This document shows positions 14,746 to 21,152 of a stretch of 21,302 bases of DNA, in pieces (within the stretch, counting starts at the first letter, position 1; each line of letters opens with the position of its first letter). The notes under the pieces are model-generated. The model did not search any database, was not told the origin of the DNA, and saw only the letters and a list, made by a program, of their open reading frames with translations. The DNA lies in IMG/VR virus record IMGVR_UViG_3300022562_000787, positions 1-21,302 of that record, one strand, 5' to 3'. The position numbers and the translations under genes are program-made. The DNA comes from a virus.

Positions 14746-15791
14746 TACCAGTATCCATTAAAAACAGCCTGAGTCACAATCCCCTGTATGGCGCTGACCC
14801 CCAGCTCGGCCCAAGTCCCGTTTGTCACGGTCACGGTCGTGCTGTTGGTGAACCCGGAGACATACCAGTCGGCGGGGACGGTGATGGTTCGATCCGCCCC
14901 GTTGGCGTTCAGCTTGATGACCTGCCAGTTGTCCTCGTTTGCGTTCATGTTCTGACAGCCTGTGATTGTCCAGTTGCCTGCCAGATTGGTGATGGCCACA
15001 TGACCTTTGGCGAAATCAACATTGGCGTTTCCGAGACTGTTCGTTCCCTGACGGAAGAATCCAGAGTATGCGGAGGCGGTTACGCCGGTCACATCCATGA
15101 CGAACGGAGCATCCCAAGGTGCGCTGGTGGACTGCCAAGAGAGCGCAGAGAGAGTCTGGGTGATTTTAACGTCGTCTCCTCCGTTGTTGTCTTGGAACTG
15201 AACCCCCTTCAGGATGGGATTGGTGATGATGGTGTTGGGAACCACGTTGGTGGTAATGAAGGACTGCACCGCAGTCAGCGCGGATCCGTCTCCAGAGAAG
15301 GTTCCATAGACCGTTCCCCCAAAGTCGTGTCGAGTTCCGTAGTGAAACGTTCCAGTGTTCGACAGTTGAAGGTAGCTGTTGGCTGAAGGATCCACCACCA
15401 GCGTTCCATATCCTCGCACGGCGTTGAACACCAAGTTGCTTCCACTGTCCAGAATCATCACGTTGTTGGAGTTCACAATAATTCTGTTCCATCCATTCGT
15501 GTCACGAACCACAACGCTCTGCCCGTCGTTGACGAAGTTCGTATCTCCCGCCGCTGCGCCGGTGGCCGCGATGCCGAATCGCCTGCCGTCCGCGTTGGTG
15601 GTGATGGCGATGCTGGCGTCGGCGGGATAGACGGCGGCGGCATTGCTGACACCGCTGGCGTCCCCGACAAAGTCAGGCGAGAACCCGCCCCCAACGAACT
15701 TCCCCTTGAACAGCGTGCCGGAGGCGGCCAGAAGCACGGTGACGAATCCGATCAGGAATACGACGGCTAGGAATTTTGCGATTGATTTCAT
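14745..15791 (-). CDS. Fibre-like beta-structured protein with N-terminal signal/anchor (348 aa)
   Basis: The ATG at 15791 (MKSIAKFLAVVFLIGFVTVLL) follows the upstream stop (TAATATG). The first 30 residues form a basic then strongly hydrophobic segment, either a signal peptide or a membrane anchor. The body is Asn/Thr/Gly-rich beta sequence with DASGVSNA, short strand repeats (VMILDSGSNLVFNAVRGYGTLVV) and FSGDGSALTAV, a motif common in phage tail-fibre beta-helices. The C-terminal 90 residues (NWTITGCQNMN...FNGYW) resemble a fibre tip. Probably a tail fibre or exported adhesin. The 417-aa longer frame begins in unlikely Arg/Pro-rich sequence antisense to nothing, and was rejected. Confidence 0.78.
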   Translation of the reverse strand: MKSIAKFLAVVFLIGFVTVLLAASGTLFKGKFVGGGFSPDFVGDASGVSNAAAVYPADASIAITTNADGRRFGIAATGAAAGDTNFVNDGQSVVVRDTNGWNRIIVNSNNVMILDSGSNLVFNAVRGYGTLVVDPSANSYLQLSNTGTFHYGTRHDFGGTVYGTFSGDGSALTAVQSFITTNVVPNTIITNPILKGVQFQDNNGGDDVKITQTLSALSWQSTSAPWDAPFVMDVTGVTASAYSGFFRQGTNSLGNANVDFAKGHVAITNLAGNWTITGCQNMNANEDNWQVIKLNANGADRTITVPADWYVSGFTNSTTVTVTNGTWAELGVSAIQGIVTQAVFNGYW

Positions 15792-15792
15792 A

Positions 15793-16056
15793 TTAGTGCC
15801 AAGCTCCATCATACCAGATCCACTGGGTTGCAGGTGTCGTTGATGTGTCATAGGCGAGCGCCACGTCAGACGTGGGTGTCCACGTCGGGTTTCCCCCGGC
15901 GTAGTCTCCAGCCTGACCCTGCACAGCACTCGTTCCACTCCCGGCAGTCGAAATTCGATTGAGCAGGGAGATGACAAGCAGGTCTGTAAAGCTGCCACCG
16001 AAACACGAGAAGCACTTGGCTTCCTCGATCAGGGCTTGTATCTCAGCTGATGTCAT
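15793..16056 (-). CDS. CxxC-G module protein, single motif (87 aa)
   Basis: Residues 1-36 are a helical CxxC-G module (AEIQALIEEAK-CFSCFG-...LLVISLLNRI, Cys 15 and 18), the same module found in three other proteins downstream of the capsid gene. After a Gly/Ser/Ala linker, the C-terminal 35 residues (DVALAYDTSTTPATQWIWYDG) look like the small beta end-domain of phage fibre proteins. It starts 43 bases after the upstream gene with only a weak ribosome site. The N-terminal module probably docks it to the virion or to partners carrying the same module; this is inference. Confidence 0.8.
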   Translation of the reverse strand: MTSAEIQALIEEAKCFSCFGGSFTDLLVISLLNRISTAGSGTSAVQGQAGDYAGGNPTWTPTSDVALAYDTSTTPATQWIWYDGAWH

Positions 16057-16099
16057 AGCGCACTCTAGTCAATTTGTTCAATATCTGCAACCGAAACCG

Positions 16100-16825
16100 T
16101 CAGGATAGCTTTCGGAACAAAACCTCGGACAGGTATAGGTTTTGAACCAGAGGCCATCCGGCCACAAATGTGTTTAAGGCTCCGTCGGCGACCTGATTTA
16201 CAGCGAGGGAAGCCGATGAGTTGGAATACCTTGTGCCGCCTCCACCGATGTAGGTGTTTATAGACGCAGTGGCCAAAGCCACGGTGGCTTCGTTCATAGC
16301 ATCCTCCAACACAGACCTCTCCTCGATGTCCAGAAACCCGCTGACCCCCTCGCAAGTGACGTGGGAGACGGTGATAAGCGGACCCACAACCTGAAAATCA
16401 ATGATGTGAATCGTCCTGACTGAGGACGGATCAGTCGAGAACAGGGCTGTGGAAATGGCCGGGGCCGAGTTGGTGATGGTCGTCCCGATCTTCTTGGACA
16501 TGTTCCAAGACGTGGACCAGTAGGGGGTTGCGGCAACCGTGTAAACGTTGTAATTGAATCGCCGAATTCCAACAAAGTGCTCGGTCTGCCACGACAGCGG
16601 GCCGTTGGTGATCCCGGAGTCGGGAGTCGTCATCAGGCCCATGTAGCACTGGGTATCCCACAGATTGAGGGCGTTGAAGTCATCGGCGGCCCACCGCCAG
16701 CCAATGCGGATATTGCTCCATGACGCTCCGAGATCCAGCTTCGCCGCCCACTGGGAATTGCTCTGACTCAGCCTCTTTTCCTGAGGCTCAAACGGCATGG
16801 GAAGATCTACGATGGAGGTGCTCAT
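16100..16825 (-). CDS. Tail-fibre-module protein, tandem paralogue B (241 aa)
   Basis: The ATG at 16825 overlaps the upstream stop (ATGA). It is clearly homologous to the gene just upstream: both share W-A-A-(K/S)-L-D, IRIGWRWA, C/A-YMG near the N-terminus, and YIGG(G/A)GTRYS, A(D/V)GALN near the C-terminus. The long middle is beta-rich with no recognised family. Position among fibre and CxxC genes suggests a virion or adhesion protein, perhaps a subunit of a hetero-oligomer with its paralogue. The upstream extension to 16879 overlaps the paralogue and is unlikely. Confidence 0.78.
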   Translation of the reverse strand: MSTSIVDLPMPFEPQEKRLSQSNSQWAAKLDLGASWSNIRIGWRWAADDFNALNLWDTQCYMGLMTTPDSGITNGPLSWQTEHFVGIRRFNYNVYTVAATPYWSTSWNMSKKIGTTITNSAPAISTALFSTDPSSVRTIHIIDFQVVGPLITVSHVTCEGVSGFLDIEERSVLEDAMNEATVALATASINTYIGGGGTRYSNSSASLAVNQVADGALNTFVAGWPLVQNLYLSEVLFRKLS

Positions 16826-17523
16826 GTGACGATGGCGACAAGGATTTCTTTGAAGTTGATCGCGCTGGTTTCCTCCCAAGCCACGGTCACGGCATTGAGG
16901 GCTCCATCCACACCCTCATCCACGGCAACAGAGGCCCCGGTGGTGGAATAGCGAGTCCCGGCCCCGCCGATGTAAGCGTTGAGCCCTGTCTCGATGAACG
17001 GCACCGGACCCAACAGGGTGTTCGTCAAGGGGGCCAAGTCGGCGATGTCCACCAAGGCCGCTGAGCCACGGGCGAAGAGATGGTTGATCGTGTAGTTCGG
17101 CGCTCCCTTCACAATCTCGGTGATGTGAACCGTGTTGATCGTGCTGGGGGAGGCGGAAAGAAAGGTGGCGGTCACTCCGGGGATGGCTGAAGTGATGGTC
17201 GCTCCCACCTTTTTGCAGACCCGGAAGGATGGAACGTAGTAGGTCGGTGGCCCAGCAGTCCGGGCGGCCGTCCCGATCCGGTAGCTTCCGACGTAGTGCG
17301 TGCAGGTGGCCAGCAAGGGGGATTCCGCTAGTCCGGCAGTGGGGTTGGACAGGACGCCCATGTAGGCCTGAAGGGCGGCGAGGTTGGCCCCGGTGTCGTT
17401 GACAGCCCAGCGCCATCCGATCCTGATCCGGTTCCAGCCGGTGCCCACATCCAGAGAGGCGGCCCATGCGTCGTTGCTGATCGCAAGTCGCTTGTCTCCG
17501 ATGCTGACGATTTCAACACTCAT
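16822..17523 (-). CDS. Tail-fibre-module protein, tandem paralogue A (233 aa)
   Basis: The ATG at 17523 overlaps the upstream stop (ATGA); no good Shine-Dalgarno, so translation is probably coupled. It aligns along its length with the following gene: WAASLDVGTGWNRIRIGWRWA, an YMGVL(S)NP segment, SAxPS...HI, and YIGGAGTRYS near residue 190. Unlike its partner it has only two cysteines. The unusual IRIGWRWA tract is conserved between the two, which suggests a shared fold or binding role. No family recognised. A structural/adhesion role is inferred from the surrounding genes. Confidence 0.78.
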   Translation of the reverse strand: MSVEIVSIGDKRLAISNDAWAASLDVGTGWNRIRIGWRWAVNDTGANLAALQAYMGVLSNPTAGLAESPLLATCTHYVGSYRIGTAARTAGPPTYYVPSFRVCKKVGATITSAIPGVTATFLSASPSTINTVHITEIVKGAPNYTINHLFARGSAALVDIADLAPLTNTLLGPVPFIETGLNAYIGGAGTRYSTTGASVAVDEGVDGALNAVTVAWEETSAINFKEILVAIVT

Positions 17524-17888
17524 GATACGTAAATGGTTCCATATCCCGTCACACTGGATCCGGGAGTCCCTCCGGCGTATGCGCCCACGGAGTAGTCCTC
17601 GAAGGTGTCACCAATGAGCGACGGGTTGTTGCCCACATACAGGGCGGTGAACAGGGTTCCTGCCAGCGGCATGGACGTGTCGTAGCTGCCCACGTCATAG
17701 CACTCAAAGGTGGTTCCGCCTCCGTCCGCAAAGGCGGTCACGGCGCACAGCGCGGCGTTGAACGTCACGCCGTTGGTGGCGATGTCCTGAACCTGACTGA
17801 TCGTGATGGTCTCGGCCAGCGAGAACATGCCGAAGCAAGCCAGACAGCTGGCATCGGAAAGGATTTGCTGGAGCTCCTGCTTGGTCAT
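17520..17888 (-). CDS. CxxC-G module protein with beta C-terminal domain (122 aa)
   Basis: The ATG at 17888 overlaps the upstream stop (ATGA) and has a strong GGAGG site 5 bases upstream. Residues 1-37 are the CxxC-G module (QELQQILSDAS-CLACFG-..., Cys 15 and 18). The rest (about 40-122) is Gly/Thr/Tyr-rich beta sequence with GGGTTFECYDVGSYD and a final GYGTIYVS, unlike the C-terminal parts of the other module proteins. It appears to be a small fibre or tip protein whose N-terminal module anchors it; its function is not known. Confidence 0.8.
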   Translation of the reverse strand: MTKQELQQILSDASCLACFGMFSLAETITISQVQDIATNGVTFNAALCAVTAFADGGGTTFECYDVGSYDTSMPLAGTLFTALYVGNNPSLIGDTFEDYSVGAYAGGTPGSSVTGYGTIYVS

Positions 17889-18856
17889 ATCTGCCTCCCC
17901 AATGCAGTTTGGAAGGTCTGCCAGTCAGCGGCGAAGGCTTGATATTCAGAAAAGGTCATCCCGATTCCAACAGTTAAACTGGCAAGGTTGGCATTTGTCA
18001 TGTGCGGCCCACCACCCGCGTTCATGTCCAGCACGTAAAATTCTGAATTGCCGACTAGGCTGGAAAGATTTGCCGCCGTTTGTTCTGTGGTGTAGTAGTT
18101 CCGTTTCGTGGATCCGTCGGTTCGTGCTGCCATCATAAGGCCCAACCCAACATTGTTGAAGGTGCTGAGATTCCCATCGTTGACCATCGTCCGAACCTGA
18201 GTTGTGCCCGTTCCGTTTCTTGTCCCTATAAGAAGCGCAGCCCCGCAATACCACATCAAAATAGTTCCTTTTGTCCTTAAATAGTGGGAAACGTGGCCTG
18301 AGTTCTGAGTGATTTGCCCGGATGTTCTTGGAATATAATGCGTGTTACCGTAGCCGGTTGCCCCGTCACCCGTGATCCCGTTGGCATCATGCGTGACGGT
18401 GCCATTCCAAGTGATGGTGAAGTCGCCGGGGGATTTCAAGTTGATGCTATGAGCCGTCGCGTTTCCACCGACAAACGGATAGATCAGGTCGCACTTGTCC
18501 CACCAGCCGTGGTCAACCGCCGAAGTGACCAGATTTCTAATGGCGGAAACCTGCGTGGAGTCGGTGATGCCGGTTGCGGAAAGGAACGCCAGAACGGTCT
18601 GACCGGAGGTGGAGAGCCAGAAGGAGATCTCGCTGAGCAGGGAAAGCCTCAGCACGTCGAACGCCTTCATTCCGTAACACGCCAGACACTTTCCATTTTC
18701 GGTCAACGCAGCCAGCGATGTGTCTGCGCTGGGATAGACGCTCAACAGCCAATCTCGATAGAGCGCCAACTCCACAAGCTTCGGCATGGAAATGCCAAGG
18801 CAGGCGTAGCATCGAACTCCATTGAGGAGGGATTTGATGTCATCAGTGGTTATCAT
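17885..18856 (-). CDS. Tail fibre: two CxxC-G modules plus lectin-fold head (323 aa)
   Basis: The ATG at 18856 overlaps the upstream stop (ATGA). Residues 1-82 carry two CxxC-G motifs (Cys 16/19 in CYACLG, Cys 57/60 in CLACYG) and match the whole of the neighbouring 81-aa protein. From about residue 120 there is a typical phage fibre domain: DKCDLIYPFVGGNATAHSIN, then an NLKSPGDFTITWNG motif and GYGNTHYIP. It continues to a C-terminal TFSEYQAFAADWQTFQTALGRQ segment. This is the pattern of concanavalin-like receptor-binding domains seen in many phage tail proteins. It probably binds the host surface, with the N-terminal modules as anchor. Confidence 0.85.
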   Translation of the reverse strand: MITTDDIKSLLNGVRCYACLGISMPKLVELALYRDWLLSVYPSADTSLAALTENGKCLACYGMKAFDVLRLSLLSEISFWLSTSGQTVLAFLSATGITDSTQVSAIRNLVTSAVDHGWWDKCDLIYPFVGGNATAHSINLKSPGDFTITWNGTVTHDANGITGDGATGYGNTHYIPRTSGQITQNSGHVSHYLRTKGTILMWYCGAALLIGTRNGTGTTQVRTMVNDGNLSTFNNVGLGLMMAARTDGSTKRNYYTTEQTAANLSSLVGNSEFYVLDMNAGGGPHMTNANLASLTVGIGMTFSEYQAFAADWQTFQTALGRQI

Positions 18857-19098
18857 GTGGTCACGGCAATAATCATATCCAGCAGGACGATCTCCATGAT
18901 CTCGAACAGGCTTAGCCCGTAACAGGCTAGGCAGTCCCCTTGAGACATGATGTTGGCCAGCGACACGTCGGCGGTTGAGTCAAGCGTCAGCAGCCACGTC
19001 CTCAGGTAGGACAGCTTCAACAGTTGGCCGATGGTCAGGCCAAGACAGCTGTAACAGTTGACCTCGGAAAGAGCGGTTTGCACTTCGGCGGCGGTCAT
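18853..19098 (-). CDS. Stand-alone double CxxC-G module protein (81 aa)
   Basis: The ATG at 19098 has GAGGT 5 bases upstream. The whole protein is two CxxC-G units: Cys 15/18 in CYSCLG and Cys 56/59 in CLACYG, each followed by a short amphipathic helix (LLKLSYLRTWLL; IMEIVLLDMII). It matches residues 1-82 of the next gene but has no head domain. Four Cys in two CxxC pairs could bind a zinc ion or form disulfides. It might be a base or adaptor on which the module-bearing fibres assemble; this is inference. It lies 2 bases after the small capsid-adjacent gene. Confidence 0.82.
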   Translation of the reverse strand: MTAAEVQTALSEVNCYSCLGLTIGQLLKLSYLRTWLLTLDSTADVSLANIMSQGDCLACYGLSLFEIMEIVLLDMIIAVTT

Positions 19099-19100
19099 AG

Positions 19101-19331
19101 TTACCTCATCAGATCTGAGACTTCCTCGTCTATTTCGTATTCCTCACTTCCAGAGTAAGACACCAGAACGGAGTCGTCTCGGACGGAAGTGACCTTGACC
19201 TCGCACACATCTCCGGGCTTGACCTTCTTATCAGACGGAAAGAAGGACATGGGGAGAATGGCGACGTTGGAGTCGGTTCCTGCCGGTTCCTCTCTGGGCT
19301 CGGCAGCCTCTTGATCGGGATAGTCAGCCAT
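19101..19331 (-). CDS. Small acidic capsid-adjacent protein (76 aa)
   Basis: The start is the ATG at 19331 (MADYPDQEAAEP); the only longer frame uses a TTG. A GGAAAGAG purine run precedes it. The first 25 residues are acidic and disordered-looking. Then comes ILPMSFFPSDKKVKPGDVCEVKVTSVRDDSVLVSYS, an OB/S1-like beta pattern. The 'LPxSFF...KPGDxCxVxV' pattern is one I associate with small proteins of unknown function found beside major capsid genes in podovirus-like phages. It sits just after the capsid terminator and just before the CxxC genes. It may be a capsid cement or assembly factor; not established. Confidence 0.8.
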   Translation of the reverse strand: MADYPDQEAAEPREEPAGTDSNVAILPMSFFPSDKKVKPGDVCEVKVTSVRDDSVLVSYSGSEEYEIDEEVSDLMR

Positions 19332-19351
19332 AAACTCTCTTTCCAATGGAC

Positions 19352-19394
19352 TTTAATGAAAATGCCCACACGCCAGACAATAGCGTGTGGGCAT
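19352..19394 (-). terminator. Rho-independent terminator after capsid gene
   Basis: A perfect 12-bp stem pairs 19362-19373 (ATGCCCACACGC on the plus strand) with 19383-19394, around a 9-base loop. In the minus-strand direction it is followed by TTTCATT. It lies 25 bases after the capsid stop and before the next minus-strand gene, so it would cut most transcripts after the capsid gene while allowing some read-through to the fibre genes. In T7 the terminator T-phi has the same place just after gene 10. Confidence 0.85.
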
Positions 19395-19419
19395 CTGAAT
19401 GCAACTGATTTTACATCAG

Positions 19420-20886
19420 TTAGACGATTGGGCCGTCCTCATCGCCGGTTGGAACACCAGTCCCATACACACCGTCAGGAGCAGGACAATCGGGCGGAGC
19501 CGAACTGTAGCTCTGAGACGGATAGCCGGGATCCGTGCTGCAAACGTCAATTTCGGGGATGCAGAAGAGTTCCCGCTTGTGGATGTAACCACGGAGGAAC
19601 TCGTAGTGCTTGGGCCGAACCCAATACTTGAACCACGCACCGAATTGACCCTTGTTCTCCCACTTGTTCGAGATCGGGTTGCCGCTTGTATCGGCTCCCA
19701 AGTCGTGCATGAGGAAGCGCCATTTCCCGCCGAAGTCTCGGTGGGCGAACGGCATATCCGGGTTGATCGGACGGGCGTCCGGGACGAGCAGCTCAAGGCC
19801 GTTGACGTGCCATTGATAGCTGATGGCGAACTGGGCATTGTCGTAATCGGTGTTAACGTTCGCGCCAATACCAGCCGCACCGCCAGCACCCGTGGTCGTC
19901 TCGTTCACAAACGGAAGGACGATCTGGTAGCGATACCGATTGCCGTTTCCGCCGTGTGCACCGGCACCCAGATCCGTGACGTAGTTGAACCGGAGTCCCA
20001 GTTCGTCCACGCGGACTTGGTAGTTACCGATCTGGCCCGAGAACCCATAGCGCCAATACTGATTGGCCGCGTCCCATTGGGTGAAGCGCCAGTTGGACGT
20101 GACGTTCGGGTTGTTCCCGCCGCCGACACCCAGCTGACCGCCCAGCTTGTCGAGGAACCAACACGTATCCATGTCGGTGACAAGCTCGATGTAGGGCAAC
20201 GTCTCCTTGAAGGGATTCTTGCCCCCGTAACCCTCACGCATGGAGCGCGAGTAGTTGTTCTGCAACATCTGAGGAACGAGGTGGTAGATGTCGGTCGGGC
20301 TCGCAGAGCAATCGAAATAGATTTCGTCGTCTGAAGTGCCGTCGCCATCCAAGTCCACACTCACCCACTCATAGGTGAAAGCAGAGAGCAACGAATTGGC
20401 AATCTGCTTGTATTTGGCCCAGAACAAACCACGCTTCCGGGCGAATGCCGAGAAGATGTTCTGCGTATTGGGCCGCAGGATGTTGTTGATGATCTGCGAG
20501 AGATGCTGTTCCGCGTGCGTGACGTGCATGAGCTGGTCATAGCAGAAGAGCGGGGTCTCGTAGGTGATTTCCTCAGCGTAGTAGGTCAACCGATCCGCGC
20601 CCCAACCAATCTGGCTGGACGGAGGATCACAGGGGTTGCCGGTGCAGCCGGGACCTGAAACAGGAACCCGACGCCACGCCTTGGTGGTGTTGGCCCACAC
20701 CGAGCGGAAGCGGTCCTGCGTAATCTCAGCAGGAGTCCCAAGGGGTGCGGTGCCGGTGGAGATGTGGCCGATCCAGCCATCTGTGGGCCGGATATCTTCC
20801 ATAATCATCTCGTCGAAGCGCGGAGTCTCATCCACTAGGAATTGAGCAAAGTCACACGCTGCCAATGTGCCGTCTGGGCAACTCAT
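19420..20886 (-). CDS. Probable major capsid protein (488 aa)
   Basis: The ATG at 20886 has AAAGG 8 bases upstream. The N-terminal part (MSCPDGTLAACDFAQFLVDE) is followed by aromatic, Gly-rich mixed sequence with GPGCTGNPCDPPSSQIGWG at about 78-95, then a helix-rich part (LMHVTHAEQHLSQIINNILRP) and a long beta-rich C-terminal half. No prosite-type motif is visible. The call rests on length, on an upstream scaffold-like tail, on its own promoter/leader and terminator, and on a small capsid-adjacent gene next door. Ten cysteines are present, high for a capsid protein. A different abundant virion protein is possible but less likely. Confidence 0.82.
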   Translation of the reverse strand: MSCPDGTLAACDFAQFLVDETPRFDEMIMEDIRPTDGWIGHISTGTAPLGTPAEITQDRFRSVWANTTKAWRRVPVSGPGCTGNPCDPPSSQIGWGADRLTYYAEEITYETPLFCYDQLMHVTHAEQHLSQIINNILRPNTQNIFSAFARKRGLFWAKYKQIANSLLSAFTYEWVSVDLDGDGTSDDEIYFDCSASPTDIYHLVPQMLQNNYSRSMREGYGGKNPFKETLPYIELVTDMDTCWFLDKLGGQLGVGGGNNPNVTSNWRFTQWDAANQYWRYGFSGQIGNYQVRVDELGLRFNYVTDLGAGAHGGNGNRYRYQIVLPFVNETTTGAGGAAGIGANVNTDYDNAQFAISYQWHVNGLELLVPDARPINPDMPFAHRDFGGKWRFLMHDLGADTSGNPISNKWENKGQFGAWFKYWVRPKHYEFLRGYIHKRELFCIPEIDVCSTDPGYPSQSYSSAPPDCPAPDGVYGTGVPTGDEDGPIV

Positions 20887-20920
20887 GATATCTACCTTTC
20901 GTTAACGTTAAATGTTCACA

Positions 20921-21040
20921 GACTGCCCCCACGCAATGTGGGCGGTAAATCTGCGTGCTGTTCGGCTCCGAAGTATGGCCCGCCGAGGGCTTTAGGAGGA
21001 CGCTCCTACACGGCCTATAAGGCTAGGCAGCCTAAAGGAT
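20921..21040 (-). promoter_or_regulatory. Hairpin-rich 5' leader of capsid mRNA
   Basis: In this 120-base stretch of the capsid leader there are five consecutive small hairpins: 20928-20932 with 20938-20942 (CCCAC/GTGGG); the self-complementary 20961-20972 (TTCGGCTCCGAA); 20978-20981 with 20987-20990; 20994-20998 with 21003-21007 (AGGAG/CTCCT); and 21020-21024 with 21029-21033 (AGGCT/AGCCT, possibly extended). No start codon lies in this part of the leader. It could be a structured RNA that stabilises the transcript or controls translation; no known RNA family was recognised. Confidence 0.45.
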
Positions 21041-21049
21041 GAACCTTGT

Positions 21050-21095
21050 GGAGGGAGACTATAACGTTAACGGGAGGGAGACTATAACGTTAACG
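21050..21095. repeat. Perfect tandem 23-bp direct repeat
   Basis: Two identical units, 21050-21072 and 21073-21095, lie end to end with no spacer. Each contains a purine run (GGAGGGAG), then ACTATA and the palindromic core TAACGTTA (21062-21069 and 21085-21092). The core appears a third time at 20903-20910, beside the capsid ribosome site, with the GTTAAC extension on the opposite side. The 23-bp length is the length of T7-type phage promoters, and a TATAGT tract lies on the minus strand. Could be tandem phage promoters or binding sites for a regulator. Confidence 0.85.
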
Positions 21096-21107
21096 CGAGA
21101 CTGTCAA
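21058..21107 (-). promoter_or_regulatory. Candidate promoter for capsid transcription
   Basis: On the minus strand a perfect -35 TTGACA (21107-21102) is followed after 15 bp by TATAGT (21086-21081), a 5/6 match to the -10 consensus. The second TATAGT lies one repeat unit further (21063-21058) without its own -35. The spacer is shorter than the ideal 17 bp. Transcription would enter the capsid leader. Phage-encoded RNA polymerase promoters are an alternative reading of the repeated units. Confidence 0.4.
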
Positions 21108-21121
21108 GGGACAATCTCGCG
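21094..21121. repeat. Inverted repeat (hairpin) overlapping the -35
   Basis: The 7-bp arms 21094-21100 and 21115-21121 pair (CGCGAGA with TCTCGCG), then one mismatch, then 4 more pairs (TGTC/GACA) closing a 4-base loop. There is no T-run on either side, so it is not a typical terminator. It overlaps the TTGACA element, so it could be an operator. A further 12-bp palindrome (ACAGAGCTCTGT, 21142-21153) touches the stop of the neighbouring gene. Confidence 0.6.
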
Positions 21122-21152
21122 CTTTACAGAGAGACAGAGATACAGAGCTCTG

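Noticed and set aside
16065-16355. 96-codon minus-strand frame crossing the gap before the 87-aa CxxC gene
   Set aside because: It overlaps the paralogue gene in another frame for most of its length and has Arg/Gly/Cys-rich shadow composition.
19399-20334. 311-codon open frame on the plus strand, antisense to the capsid gene
   Set aside because: It lies wholly inside the capsid gene, has no ribosome site, and its Arg/Val/Leu-rich composition is what a GC-rich gene gives in the complementary frame.
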